Counted from the stretch's first letter, positions 1 through 9,957 are shown. The stretch is DNA of 64,000 nt from Poseidonibacter lekithochrous (GCF_013283835.1 NZ_CP054052.1:930001-994000); one strand, 5' to 3'. The notes: generated by a model from the sequence alone, not told the origin. Translations and numbers: made by a program.

Positions 1-298
1 AACCACCATGTGGTCCTGGTTTTAAATTTGCTAATGCTGTATGCCCAGCTTTTGGTACTGATGGTGCTGATCGAACACTTATTAGTTGTGTAGTTGGATC
101 TTTTAACATTATAGATGATACAGAGTTAGGGAGTAATGTTTCTGCAAGGGAGCAGATTTTATCTAAGATTACATCTGTTTTATTATGAGAGTAAACCATA
201 GATAAAATATTTTGTTGAATATCTGATAATTTTGTGAATTGTTCTAATGATATTGGAACTTCATCTACTTGAATTTCATTTAAATTATTGTCTTTCAT
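1..298 (-). CDS. GAF-domain signalling protein, N-terminal part (cut by window edge)
   Basis: Only the first 99 residues are present; the rest lies beyond base 1. The ATG is at 298 and follows a GGTTGAG ribosome site. After a polar N-terminus come about 25 helical residues, then ETLLPNSVSSIMLKDP and a Ala-Pro-Ser-(hydrophobic)-Pro stretch ending in GPHGG. This order is typical of the GAF domains that begin many sensor kinases and diguanylate cyclases. The output domain cannot be seen. It follows sufT on the same strand after a 76-base gap that holds a palindrome and a TATAAT-like element, so it probably has its own promoter. The GAF call is good; the function is open. Confidence 0.7.
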   Translation of the reverse strand, partial: MKDNNLNEIQVDEVPISLEQFTKLSDIQQNILSMVYSHNKTDVILDKICSLAETLLPNSVSSIMLKDPTTQLISVRSAPSVPKAGHTALANLKPGPHGG

Positions 299-351
299 TT
301 TCTCAACCGTTTATTAAAATTAGTGTAGTGTTATAATTTTTTATTATATTA

Positions 352-364
352 GTTACATTGTAAC
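352..364. promoter_or_regulatory. 13-base palindrome upstream of the GAF gene
   Basis: GTTACA-T-TGTAAC is a perfect 6-1-6 inverted repeat. It lies 12-25 bases beyond the sufT stop and just upstream (minus strand) of a TATAAT-like hexamer preceding the GAF gene. It could be an operator for that gene. No T-tract follows it, so it does not look like a terminator. Confidence 0.35.
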
Positions 365-374
365 ATTTTCTGTA

Positions 375-716
375 TTATATTACAGCCCCCGATGCTGCCA
401 TTAGTTCTAGTGCATCATCACTCATTTTATCTTTTGACCATGGTGGTGTAAAAGTTAAACTTACATAACATTCATCTATTTCATCTACTGCTAAAGTTAC
501 ATATTTTGCTTGTTCAACCAAGGCTTCTGCAACTGGACAAGCTGGACTTGTTAGTGTCATAATAATATTACAATATAAGTAATTCTTTTTCTCTTCTAAA
601 CCAATTTCGTATATTAATCCTAAATCATAAATGTTTACTGGTATTTCTGGATCAAACACATTTTTTAGATTTTCAATTACTTTTTCTTTTATTTCTTCAA
701 TTTTTTCTTGCTCCAT
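375..716 (-). CDS. sufT: SufT / MIP18 (DUF59) family Fe-S assembly factor
   Basis: This 113-residue protein belongs to the MIP18/DUF59 family, which helps Fe-S cluster maturation and carrier function. It has the family core FDPEIPVNIYDLGLIY near residues 21-36, and TSPACPVAEAL around 56-66 containing the conserved Cys. The FTPPWSKDKMSDDA segment near the C-terminus is also typical. It is the last gene of the minus-strand suf operon, 12 bases after sufE, so it should be made with the SUF machinery. The length is normal for the family. The symbol rests on operon position; a general MIP18-like role is the safe reading. Confidence 0.88.
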   Translation of the reverse strand: MEQEKIEEIKEKVIENLKNVFDPEIPVNIYDLGLIYEIGLEEKKNYLYCNIIMTLTSPACPVAEALVEQAKYVTLAVDEIDECYVSLTFTPPWSKDKMSDDALELMAASGAVI

Positions 717-728
717 AATTCATCCTAT

Positions 729-1136
729 TTATGCTTTTAATGCATACTCTTTTATTTTTTTAATCATTCCAATTACTCCACTTTGTCTATTTGGAGTAAT
801 CACTTCTGCTAATTTAAGTTCATGAACTATATCCATATCAACTTCTTTTAACTCTTCAATTGTTGCACCTGAGAATATTTCTAAAATCATAAAAACTAGA
901 CCTTTTACAATAATTGCATCAGATGTTCCATTGAAATATAAATTACCATCTTTATTTTCTACAATTAGCCAAACTTGAGAAGTACATCCATGTACTAAAT
1001 TTGCTGGAATTTGATGTGTTTCATCTAAGGGTTTTAACTTTTTACCTAGATCAATAATATATTCATATTTTGATAATTCATCTTCGAAAAAGTCTAAATC
1101 TTCTTTTATTTGTTCTACTTTAGTTTCTATGCTCAT
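729..1136 (-). CDS. sufE: SufE-family cysteine desulfurase activator
   Basis: A 135-residue SufE-like protein. SufE accepts persulfide sulfur from SufS on a conserved Cys and passes it to SufB. That Cys is visible in LVHGCTSQVWL, residues about 48-58. The tail (GLSPNRQSGV-like motif, here ITPNRQSGVIGMI) is typical of the family. It lies 8 bases downstream of sufS and 12 bases upstream of sufT in one operon. Its ATG is well placed after AGGATAAAAA. Length and motifs agree with the family. Confidence 0.93.
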   Translation of the reverse strand: MSIETKVEQIKEDLDFFEDELSKYEYIIDLGKKLKPLDETHQIPANLVHGCTSQVWLIVENKDGNLYFNGTSDAIIVKGLVFMILEIFSGATIEELKEVDMDIVHELKLAEVITPNRQSGVIGMIKKIKEYALKA

Positions 1137-1144
1137 TTTTTATC

Positions 1145-2329
1145 CTAATCTTTTAACATACTTATTGCTTTTTTTAATGCAAGAATTAATTTATCAATAT
1201 CAGTGTAGTTATTATAAAAAGCAAGAGATACTCTAATCGTACCTTTTATTCCTAGTTGTTTCATAATAGGTTGGGCACAATGATGTCCAACTCTAAGAGC
1301 TATTTTCATTTTGTCAACTAAGATTCCAACATCATCATGGATTAAACCTTTTATATTAAAACTTCTGCTACCTACTGAATCTTCTATGTCATTATAAAGT
1401 TCAATATCTGGTATTTCTCTTAATCTTTTATCTAAATATGTATAAACATCTTTTTCTATTGTCTCAATATTTTCATATCCAACATGTTTTATATACTCTA
1501 AGGCTTGAGCAAAACCAATTACTCCTGCAATATTTTGAGTTCCAGCTTCAAACATATATGGTGAATCTAATAGAGTTGAACCGTGATAATCAACTTCATG
1601 AATTGTAGCTCCACCTGTTTGGTATGGTAATAAATCAGCTAAATGTTCTTTTTTTACATATATTGCACCAACTCCTGTTGGTCCAAAAGTTTTATGTGCT
1701 GATATTGCAAAGAAATCAACATCTAAATCTTGAACATCTACTTTCATATGGGCTAAACTTTGAGCTCCGTCTATCATAACAACAGCGCCATATTTATGTG
1801 CTAATCTTGTTATTTCTTTTATATCATGTATTTTTCCAAAGGCATTAGAAATATGAGTAACTGAAACAAAAGCATTTTTATTTTGACTTAGGAGTTTTTC
1901 AAAGTGATCAAAATCAAAAGAAAGATTTTCATCACACTTTACAACCTCTAATCCTTTTCCAATTGTTCTGCCTTGCATATGCCAAGGAACGATATTAGAG
2001 TGATGCTCTAAAGAAGAAATAATTACAGTTTCATATTTACTTACAAAAGAAGATGCTATAAAATTTATTGACTCACTTACACCTTTAGTGAATATAATTT
2101 CTTCATTTCCTGAAGCATTAATAAACTCTTTTAATATTTTTCTTGCACCTTCATAATTTGTTGTTGCTTTATTAGCATCTCCAAAATTACTTCTATGTGT
2201 ATTTGCACAATATTTTTCATAATATTCAACTTGTGCATCAATCACACATTGTGGTTTTTGAGTTGTAGCTCCATTATCTAAATATGCAATTTCAGAATTC
2301 TTAAAATAAGGGAAATCCTTTTTAAACAT
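1145..2329 (-). CDS. sufS: Cysteine desulfurase SufS (group II)
   Basis: This 394-residue PLP enzyme removes sulfur from cysteine, giving alanine and an enzyme persulfide that SufE collects. The PLP lysine is Lys213 in SAHKTFGPTG. The catalytic cysteine is Cys351 in RVGHHCAQP, the group II context, unlike the longer flexible loop seen in the NifS encoded at 7594. Its start overlaps the sufD end by 8 bases, indicating translational coupling in the suf operon. Full length, with no missing key residue. Confidence 0.95.
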   Translation of the reverse strand: MFKKDFPYFKNSEIAYLDNGATTQKPQCVIDAQVEYYEKYCANTHRSNFGDANKATTNYEGARKILKEFINASGNEEIIFTKGVSESINFIASSFVSKYETVIISSLEHHSNIVPWHMQGRTIGKGLEVVKCDENLSFDFDHFEKLLSQNKNAFVSVTHISNAFGKIHDIKEITRLAHKYGAVVMIDGAQSLAHMKVDVQDLDVDFFAISAHKTFGPTGVGAIYVKKEHLADLLPYQTGGATIHEVDYHGSTLLDSPYMFEAGTQNIAGVIGFAQALEYIKHVGYENIETIEKDVYTYLDKRLREIPDIELYNDIEDSVGSRSFNIKGLIHDDVGILVDKMKIALRVGHHCAQPIMKQLGIKGTIRVSLAFYNNYTDIDKLILALKKAISMLKD

Positions 2330-3356
2330 ATTTGCTCCTTGAATAATCTTTGATAAATTCTTTTATTAATATATCATTTATATTATCATATATTTGGCTT
2401 TCAAAAGCTTTTAAAAGCATATCATAAGCCTTTTGTTTTGGTATTCCTCTTGATTGAAGATATAACAATTGTTCTTTATCTAATGTTCCCGTTGTAGCTC
2501 CATGGCTAGCTTCTAATTCATCAATTAAAATCTCTAAATGAGGTTGTGCGTAAATACTTGCATCATCACTTAATAAAATTGTATTAGAGTTTTGAAATGC
2601 TTTTGAAAACAAAGCATTTGGATTTACAATTGATTTAGCTTTAAATACTGCTTTTGCTTCATCTTTTAGTGAATGTTTAAAATTAATATCACTAGTTGAA
2701 CTTTCATTATTGTGAACAGTTTTAATCAAATTTGCTGTATTAGCAGCATTTTGTGATTTTACTAAACCATTTAGATTATATTCAATATTTTTATTATCAA
2801 TAATGTTTATATAGTTGTTTACAACAAATCCAATTCCTAATTCAAAACTAGTAAATTTCACTTTTGAATCATCATCTTGTGTAAAATTAGCATTATATAA
2901 AAGTGAATTGTTTTCACTAATATGTTGAATTTTTGCATATTCAAAATTAGCATTCTTTTCTATATTAAAACTTCTATTTACACTATAAGCACTATTTTCT
3001 GAACTATTAGTAAATACTTCTATTAGTGAGGCTGTAGCACCTTCTTTCACTTCGACTTTTAGTGAATTTACATAAAAAGTATCATCTTCTTTAATTTTGT
3101 GAATTAAACATAAAGGTTCTGGAATATTAGAGTTAATAGTTAAAACTATTTGTTTATCATCAAAATTTCTAGTTATATCAAATAATGAATTTTCATAAAC
3201 TGTTTCATCCTTAATACTTTTTAATCCCATAATATCAAATTCATATGTTTCAATGTTTTTAAATTCACTTGTAAAAAGATTTTTAAAATCTACTTTTTTG
3301 AACTCTTCATCATATTTTGAAGGAAGGTTTAAACCTTCAATATCAATTATTCTCAT
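2322..3356 (-). CDS. sufD: SufD, scaffold partner in the SufBCD complex
   Basis: A 344-residue SufD-like protein. SufD pairs with SufB and SufC in the SufBC2D scaffold on which new Fe-S clusters form. The N-terminal 220 residues are divergent, as is usual for SufD. The C-terminal region carries the family signature: SDDASIYAQPHLEI, then DELEASHGATTG and LYLQSRGI. The gene overlaps sufC by 14 bases and sufS by 8. The ATG follows AGGAATTAAAG. SufD of this group is shorter than the E. coli protein (about 420 residues). Confidence 0.92.
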   Translation of the reverse strand: MRIIDIEGLNLPSKYDEEFKKVDFKNLFTSEFKNIETYEFDIMGLKSIKDETVYENSLFDITRNFDDKQIVLTINSNIPEPLCLIHKIKEDDTFYVNSLKVEVKEGATASLIEVFTNSSENSAYSVNRSFNIEKNANFEYAKIQHISENNSLLYNANFTQDDDSKVKFTSFELGIGFVVNNYINIIDNKNIEYNLNGLVKSQNAANTANLIKTVHNNESSTSDINFKHSLKDEAKAVFKAKSIVNPNALFSKAFQNSNTILLSDDASIYAQPHLEILIDELEASHGATTGTLDKEQLLYLQSRGIPKQKAYDMLLKAFESQIYDNINDILIKEFIKDYSRSKYV

Positions 3357-4098
3357 CTTTAATTCCTATTCCTTCATAACCTTTTTTATCAAGTTCTAAA
3401 GCAAGATTATAATCTCCAGTTTTTACAATTTTTCCATCATTTAAAATATGTACATAATCTGGTTTAATTAATTCTAATAATCTATCATAATGAGTAATCA
3501 TTAATACTGATTTTTTACCATCTAACATTGCATTAATTACATTTGCAACAGTTTTAATTGCATCAACATCTAATCCTGAATCAATTTCATCTAACATGAT
3601 TAAATCTGGATTTAGTAATAAAAGCTGAACTAATTCATTTCTTTTTTTCTCACCACCACTGAATCCATCATTTAAATCTCTTTGTAGTAGTTTTCTATCA
3701 ATATCATATTTTGAAGTCTCTTCTTTAATATGTTTTAAAAACTGCATAGCATCGATTTCTTCTTCACCATTATAAGTTCTTTTTTCATTTAAAGCTGTTT
3801 TTAGGAAGTAACTATTATTTACTCCAGGAACTTCAACAGGATTTTGGAAACTCATAAAGATACCTTCATTAGCTCTTTGGGCAACATCTAGTTCTAATAA
3901 GTCTTTCTTTTTATATGTTACAGAACCTTCTGTTACAACACAGTCATAATGGGCACTAAGAGTTTTAACTAAAGTGGATTTTCCTGCACCATTTATTCCC
4001 ATAAGCGCATGAACTTCACCATCTTTGATATTTAAATCTAGGCCTTTTAAAATTTCTTTATCGTTAATATTTACTTTTAAATTTTTTATTTCTAACAT
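3343..4098 (-). CDS. sufC: SufC, ABC-type ATPase of the SUF system
   Basis: This ATPase energises cluster assembly on SufB/SufD. From the ATG at 4098 it is 251 residues. The Walker A is GINGAGKST (residues 34-42), the ABC signature is FSGGEKKRNE, and the Walker B is LIMLDEIDSGLD. An in-frame GTG at 4110 would add four residues but has no ribosome site; the ATG has GGA eight bases upstream. It lies 20 bases after sufB and overlaps sufD. Confidence 0.95.
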   Translation of the reverse strand: MLEIKNLKVNINDKEILKGLDLNIKDGEVHALMGINGAGKSTLVKTLSAHYDCVVTEGSVTYKKKDLLELDVAQRANEGIFMSFQNPVEVPGVNNSYFLKTALNEKRTYNGEEEIDAMQFLKHIKEETSKYDIDRKLLQRDLNDGFSGGEKKRNELVQLLLLNPDLIMLDEIDSGLDVDAIKTVANVINAMLDGKKSVLMITHYDRLLELIKPDYVHILNDGKIVKTGDYNLALELDKKGYEGIGIKDENN

Positions 4099-4118
4099 AG
4101 TATTTTCCACGTATTGGT

Positions 4119-5555
4119 TTAACCAACACTTCCTTCTAATGATATATTTAATAATTCTTTTGCTTCTGCTGCAAATTCCATAGGAAGTTCTTTTAAAACC
4201 TCTTTACAAAAACCATTTACAATCATAGATACGGCATTCTCTGCGCTAATACCTCTTTGTTGTACATAGAATAATTGCTCATCTGAAATTTTAGAAGTTG
4301 TAGCTTCATGTTCTATTTGAGCACTCATATTTTTTATTTCATGATAAGGATAGGTATGGGCATTACATGTATTCCCTATTAGTAATGAATCACATTCAGA
4401 GATGTTTCTTGCATTATGTGCATTTTTCCCAACTCTTACTAATCCTCTGTATGCATTAACTCCATGCATTGCTGAAATACCTTTAGATATTATAGTTGAT
4501 TTTGTATTTTTTCCTAAGTGAATCATTTTTGTTCCAGTATCAGCTTGTTGAGCTTTTGAAGATATGGCAACAGAATAAAATTCACCAACAGAATTATCAC
4601 CTTTTAAAACACATGAAGGATATTTCCATGTTAAAGATGAACCTGTCTCAACTTGTGTCCATGATATTTTTGAATTATCACCTTGGCATAAACCTCTTTT
4701 TGTAACGAAGTTTAAAATACCACCTTTTCCAGTTTCATCACCTGGATACCAGTTTTGAATAGTTGAATATTTTATTTGTGCATCTTTTAGGGCAACTAAT
4801 TCTACGACTGCGGCATGAAGTGGTCTTTCATCTCTACTTGGAGCGGAACAGCCTTCATTATATGAAACGTAAGAACCTTCATCAGCTATGATAATAGTTC
4901 TTTCAAATTGACCTGTATCTAAGGCATTGATTCTAAAGTAAGTTGATAACTCCATTGGACAGTGAGTATTTGGTGGAATATATACAAAACTTCCATCTGT
5001 AAATACTGCCGAGTTTAAACAGGCAAAATAATTATCTCCCACTGGAACTACTGAAGCCAAATATTTTTTTAGAATTTCTGGATGATTGTTTGCGGCTTCT
5101 GAAATAGAACAGAAGATAATTCCTAATTTTTCTAACTCATCTTGATATGTTGTTTTAACTGATACTGAATCAAATACAGCATCAACTGCAACACCTGCAA
5201 GTTGCTTTTGCTCTTCAAGTGGAATCCCTAACTTCTCATATGTTTTTAAAATCTCAGGGTCTACTTCATCTAGTGAATCTAAAGCTTTTTTAGGTGCTGA
5301 ATAATATGCGATATCTTGGTAATCGATTTTTGGATATTTTAAATTTGCCCAAGATGGCTCACTCATTTTTTGCCAACGCTTAAATGCTTTTAGTCTAAAG
5401 TCAAGTAACCATGAAGGTTCTTCTTTTTTTGCTGATATTGCTTTTATAACATTTTCATTTAATCCCTTAGCAAAAGTATCACTTTGTACTAAAGTCTCAA
5501 ATCCTAATTTATAATCACTATTTATAACGTCATGTAGCTGTTTGTTTTTGCTCAT
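4119..5555 (-). CDS. sufB: SufB, Fe-S cluster scaffold
   Basis: SufB is the main scaffold of SufBC2D, receiving sulfur from SufE. From the ATG at 5555 the protein is 478 residues. It contains [36 protein letters not shown] and the C-terminal [25 protein letters not shown], all hallmarks of SufB. A TTG at 5567 is in frame, but the TTGGAG there is better read as the ribosome site for the ATG. This is the first gene of the suf operon. Two dyad operators at 5586-5604 and 5644-5662 precede it, one of which recurs before nifS. Confidence 0.95.
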   Translation of the reverse strand: MSKNKQLHDVINSDYKLGFETLVQSDTFAKGLNENVIKAISAKKEEPSWLLDFRLKAFKRWQKMSEPSWANLKYPKIDYQDIAYYSAPKKALDSLDEVDPEILKTYEKLGIPLEEQKQLAGVAVDAVFDSVSVKTTYQDELEKLGIIFCSISEAANNHPEILKKYLASVVPVGDNYFACLNSAVFTDGSFVYIPPNTHCPMELSTYFRINALDTGQFERTIIIADEGSYVSYNEGCSAPSRDERPLHAAVVELVALKDAQIKYSTIQNWYPGDETGKGGILNFVTKRGLCQGDNSKISWTQVETGSSLTWKYPSCVLKGDNSVGEFYSVAISSKAQQADTGTKMIHLGKNTKSTIISKGISAMHGVNAYRGLVRVGKNAHNARNISECDSLLIGNTCNAHTYPYHEIKNMSAQIEHEATTSKISDEQLFYVQQRGISAENAVSMIVNGFCKEVLKELPMEFAAEAKELLNISLEGSVG

Positions 5556-5585
5556 AACAGACTCCAAATTATGTTGAATTTTAAA

Positions 5586-5604
5586 TAGGACAATATTTGT
5601 CCTA
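5586..5604. promoter_or_regulatory. Fe-S regulon operator, suf proximal site
   Basis: TAGGACAA-TAT-TTGTCCTA is a perfect 8-3-8 inverted repeat ending 31 bases upstream of the sufB ATG. Its layout matches two other sites (5644-5662 and 7484-7502) in front of Fe-S assembly operons. The position close to the start suits a repressor. An Rrf2/IscR-type regulator is a plausible binder, but that is inference. Confidence 0.7.
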
Positions 5605-5643
5605 AATTCAATATAACAGTAAAATAATTAAAAAAAACTTAAA

Positions 5644-5662
5644 TAGGATAAAATTTGTCTTG
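5644..5662. promoter_or_regulatory. Fe-S regulon operator, suf distal site
   Basis: An imperfect 8-3-8 dyad, TAGGATAA-AAT-TTGTCTTG. On the sufB sense strand, bases 5661-5640 are identical over 22 bases to 7485-7506 upstream of nifS. This exact reuse, in an otherwise unrelated leader, is strong evidence for a shared regulatory site. Confidence 0.7.
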
Positions 5663-5689
5663 TTTAAAAAGAACTAGAATAAATTAAAT

Positions 5690-6481
5690 TTATTTAATAT
5701 TGTTTTCTAGTCTTTTTGTATAATAAGAAATAGGGTAAGTAAGTGCTAAATACCCAATAGCTAGGGGAATATAACTCTCTAAAGTTGAATAAGTAATAGC
5801 ATCAACTTCTTGTGCATTCATAGTAAATTCACTAATAGCAATAATAGATAATAGTGAAGAATCTTTGATAATAGAAGCAAATTGACCTGTTAATGCAGGC
5901 AACATTCTTTTAAAAGCCTGAGGAAAGATAATATATCTATACATCTGAAAATTTGACATTCCAAGACTTAAACTTGTTTCAAATTGTTCTTTCTCAATTG
6001 ATTGAATTGCAGCTCTAATAATCTCAGATACATAAGCTCCTGAAAAAATAGCAAGTATAAATGTTCCTACTATATATCTATTTTCAAAACCTAAGTTATT
6101 TGCAAATACATAAAAGAAAATAAGTATCTGTACTAAAAGAGGAGTTCCTCTAATAATTTCAATATAAAATCTTGAAAAAAATCTTAATATGATTACTTTT
6201 GAGTTTTGTGCATAAGCAAAAAATAGACCAATAATAAAACTAAGAATCAAAGCAAAAAATGAGATTATAATAGTCATTATAAAACCATTAATAAACTTTT
6301 GTTTGTATTCATATACATGAGCCCAGTTAAAGTTATATGAAATATTTGAAAACATCAAATAAATAGGAGTAATAACAATTATTGCTAAAAATAGAAGATT
6401 GAAGAAATAAACTCCCCTTGATAGGGAGTTTGTTTTTTTATAATTCAATTCATTTATAAATAAGTTTTTAAATTTAAAAAT
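5690..6481 (-). CDS. Polar amino-acid ABC transporter permease (HisM family), ATT start
   Basis: This inner-membrane permease carries several hydrophobic segments and the conserved EAA-loop region (SLGMSNFQMYRYIIFPQAFKR). It works with the binding protein encoded just upstream. The frame is open back to the TAG of that gene. The first usual start, TTG at 6448, has no ribosome site. ATT at 6481 lies seven bases after AGGA and gives 263 residues beginning MFKFKNLF, a plausible cytosolic N-terminus. No ATPase gene is nearby; the next gene downstream is sufB. Family is sure, start is likely, and the substrate (perhaps cystine, given the Fe-S neighbours) is inference. Confidence 0.85.
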   Translation of the reverse strand: MFKFKNLFINELNYKKTNSLSRGVYFFNLLFLAIIVITPIYLMFSNISYNFNWAHVYEYKQKFINGFIMTIIISFFALILSFIIGLFFAYAQNSKVIILRFFSRFYIEIIRGTPLLVQILIFFYVFANNLGFENRYIVGTFILAIFSGAYVSEIIRAAIQSIEKEQFETSLSLGMSNFQMYRYIIFPQAFKRMLPALTGQFASIIKDSSLLSIIAISEFTMNAQEVDAITYSTLESYIPLAIGYLALTYPISYYTKRLENNIK

Positions 6482-6490
6482 AATTTGTTC

Positions 6491-7294
6491 CTAGAAAAAG
6501 AATGGGATATTTAACTCATCAAAAGTAGCTTTTGCTTCTTTTAAATGTTTATTTGCAAAAGTTGCAAATGTACCATCTTCTTTTGCTTTTGTAATAAATG
6601 CATCAACTTTAGTTTTTAATGGATCATTTTGTCTTAGTGCAACTCCCCAGTATTCAAAGTCAATTTGAAATGGTTTTAATAAAGCAATAGTTGTATCTTT
6701 ATGTTGTACATAGTTTTTGTAAATAGTTAATTGATCGTAAAGAAAACCATCTGCTTTCCCTTGAACTACTTCTAATACACAAGTATTTTCTTTATCAAAT
6801 ACTAAAATCTCTGCATTTTTTAAATTCTTACTTGCATATACATGTCCAGTAGAACCTTTTTTAACAGCAATCTTTTTACCTTCTACATTTAATTCGTTAA
6901 TAGAATTAACATTAGAATCTTTATTAACTAAAATTGCTAAAGAAGATTGTGCATAAGGAATTGAGAAGTCAATTGACTTTTTTCTCTCTTCTGTAATAGT
7001 CATTGATGAAATGATTAAATCAATTTTACCAGTTTTTAAAGAAGGAATTAATCCAGACCAAGCTGTATTTTCAATAACAACTTCCATTCCTAATTCTTCA
7101 CCTAGTTTTTTAGCAAAGTCTACAGATACACCTTGAGGAATACCTTCTTTGTCACTCATTTCAAAAGGAGGGTAAGCTAATTCCATTCCAACTTTTAAAA
7201 CCTTTTTCTCTTCTTTTACCTCTGTTTTGTTATCACACGCAGTAAAAAACACAGATAAAAAGCTAATCATTATGATTGATAATAGTTTTTTCAT
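6491..7294 (-). CDS. Amino-acid ABC transporter substrate-binding lipoprotein
   Basis: A 267-residue SBP_bac_3 family protein that captures an amino acid outside the inner membrane. The signal peptide ends in a lipobox, FFTAC, with lipidated Cys20. The family core is visible: MELAYPPFEM, then FAKKLGEELG, and GKIDLIISSMTITEERKKSI, typical of glutamine, arginine or cystine binders. It is first in a two-gene operon with the permease, 9 bases before that gene's probable ATT start. It is divergent from nifS across a 299-base gap. The ligand cannot be read from sequence; cystine would fit two adjacent cysteine desulfurases. Confidence 0.9.
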   Translation of the reverse strand: MKKLLSIIMISFLSVFFTACDNKTEVKEEKKVLKVGMELAYPPFEMSDKEGIPQGVSVDFAKKLGEELGMEVVIENTAWSGLIPSLKTGKIDLIISSMTITEERKKSIDFSIPYAQSSLAILVNKDSNVNSINELNVEGKKIAVKKGSTGHVYASKNLKNAEILVFDKENTCVLEVVQGKADGFLYDQLTIYKNYVQHKDTTIALLKPFQIDFEYWGVALRQNDPLKTKVDAFITKAKEDGTFATFANKHLKEAKATFDELNIPFFF

Positions 7295-7483
7295 AAATTT
7301 CCTTATTTAATAATTGTTATATTATCCCATACTAAACTTAACATTTGTTTATTAAAAGTCGATTTATTTATCAAAATTTGAATATAATATTCGCGAATTT
7401 TATAATTTATATTAATAATATTTATATTTACTTTTACTGTATTGTGTTACAAAATGGAATAAATTTTTTCTTGGAAAGACAAT

Positions 7484-7502
7484 TAAGACAAATTTTATCC
7501 TA
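7484..7502. promoter_or_regulatory. Fe-S regulon operator upstream of nifS
   Basis: TAAGACAA-ATT-TTATCCTA has the same 8-3-8 layout as the two suf operators. Bases 7485-7506 are identical to the suf distal site read on the sufB sense strand. It sits just upstream of a TAGAAT -10-like hexamer, so a bound protein would cover the -35 region. Confidence 0.7.
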
Positions 7503-7509
7503 TTTAGAT

Positions 7510-7515
7510 TAGAAT
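7510..7515 (+). promoter_or_regulatory. Probable nifS -10 element
   Basis: TAGAAT lies eight bases after the operator dyad and about 80 bases before the nifS ATG. It is one mismatch from TATAAT. No clear -35 hexamer is seen, as is usual in this group. Confidence 0.4.
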
Positions 7516-7566
7516 ACAAAAAATCAAATAAGAAATATAAAAAATAATTATAAATAAAAGTGATAA

Positions 7567-8793
<1,227 letters not shown>

Positions 8794-8823
8794 GAAAAAA
8801 TAGAAGATTAAAAGGAAAGACTA

Positions 8824-9804
8824 ATGGCAAAAAATGATTTAATTAGCGGATCTATTTGGGATGAATATTCAGACCAAGTTGTAAATAGAATGAACAACCC
8901 TCAACACCAAGGTGAAATTACAGAAGAGAGAGCAAAAGAATTAGGAACAAAATTAATTGTTGCTGACTTCGGTGCTGAATCATGTGGTGACGCAGTAAGA
9001 TTATACTGGGCTGTAAATGAAACAACAGATGAGATTGTTGAATCTAAATTCAAATCTTTTGGTTGTGGTACTGCAATTGCATCTTCTGATGTTATGGCTG
9101 AGTTATGTGTTGGTAAAACTGTAGATCAAGCTGTAAAAATTACTAATATTGATGTTGAATTTGCTTTAAGAGATAATGCAGATACTCCAGCTGTTCCACC
9201 TCAAAAAATGCACTGTTCAGTTATGGCTTATGATGTTATCAAAAAAGCTGCATCTGAGTATAAAGGTGTAGATATGGAATCTTTTGAAACTGAAGTTATT
9301 GTATGTGAATGTGCAAGAGTTTCATTAGCTACATTAAGAGAAGTTATTAGAATTAATGACTTAAAAACTGTAGAAGAAATTACTGACTTTACTAAAGCAG
9401 GAGCTTTCTGTAAATCATGTATTAAGCCTGGTGGGCATGAAGAAAAAGAATATTACTTAGTTGATATTTTAGCTGACACTAGAGCACAAATGGAAGAAGA
9501 AAAATTAAAAACTGCTGCAGATGCTTCTGAATCTGGAGAATTAACATTTGATAAAATGACTTTAGTTCAAAGAATTAAAGCAATTGATACATTATTAGAT
9601 GAAGAAATCAGACCAATGTTAGCAATGGATGGTGGAAACATGGAAATTATTGATATTAAAGAAAACATTCCTCACTATGATTTATACATTAGATACTTAG
9701 GTGCTTGTTCAGGATGTGCGTCTGGTTCGTCTGGAACTTTATATGCAATCGAATCTGTATTAAAACAAAAAATTGATGAAAACTTAAGAGTTTTACCAAT
9801 CTAA
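8824..9804 (+). CDS. nifU: NifU-type modular Fe-S scaffold
   Basis: A 326-residue three-domain scaffold. The N-terminal IscU-like domain has its three cysteines in GAESCGD, FGCGTAI and KMHCSV. The central [2Fe-2S] domain has CECAR and FCKSCIKPGG. The C-terminal Nfu domain has the CxxC of GACSGCASGS. It receives sulfur from the adjacent NifS and assembles clusters for apoproteins. The ATG follows AAAGGAAAG. A strong hairpin terminator lies 40 bases after the stop, closing the nifSU operon. Confidence 0.96.
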   Translation: MAKNDLISGSIWDEYSDQVVNRMNNPQHQGEITEERAKELGTKLIVADFGAESCGDAVRLYWAVNETTDEIVESKFKSFGCGTAIASSDVMAELCVGKTVDQAVKITNIDVEFALRDNADTPAVPPQKMHCSVMAYDVIKKAASEYKGVDMESFETEVIVCECARVSLATLREVIRINDLKTVEEITDFTKAGAFCKSCIKPGGHEEKEYYLVDILADTRAQMEEEKLKTAADASESGELTFDKMTLVQRIKAIDTLLDEEIRPMLAMDGGNMEIIDIKENIPHYDLYIRYLGACSGCASGSSGTLYAIESVLKQKIDENLRVLPI

Positions 9805-9844
9805 TAATTTAATAAATACTGATATAAATATAAACAATTATTCA

Positions 9845-9877
9845 AAAGGTCTGTGCTTTTAGCACAGGCCTTTTTTT
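9845..9877 (+). terminator. Intrinsic terminator of nifSU
   Basis: A 12-base-pair stem (9845-9856 with 9862-9873, one G-T pair) with a TTTTA loop is followed by a run of T. It lies 40 bases after the nifU stop. It is the clearest intrinsic terminator in the window. Confidence 0.9.
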
Positions 9878-9926
9878 ATGTCTAATAAATATATGCTTTA
9901 TACGTAATTTTCACATAACTTTTTGA

Positions 9927-9932
9927 TATAAT
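9927..9932 (+). promoter_or_regulatory. -10 element of the TSUP gene
   Basis: TATAAT lies 25 bases before the ATG at 9958, downstream of the nifSU terminator, so this gene starts its own transcript. Confidence 0.6.
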
Positions 9933-9957
9933 CAAGAAAAAATATTAAAGAGAATAT

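Noticed and set aside
9923-9935. TTGAT-ATA-ATCAA, like an FNR box, before the TSUP gene
   Set aside because: The spacer is three bases, not four, and the sequence is largely the TATAAT -10 itself (9927-9932).
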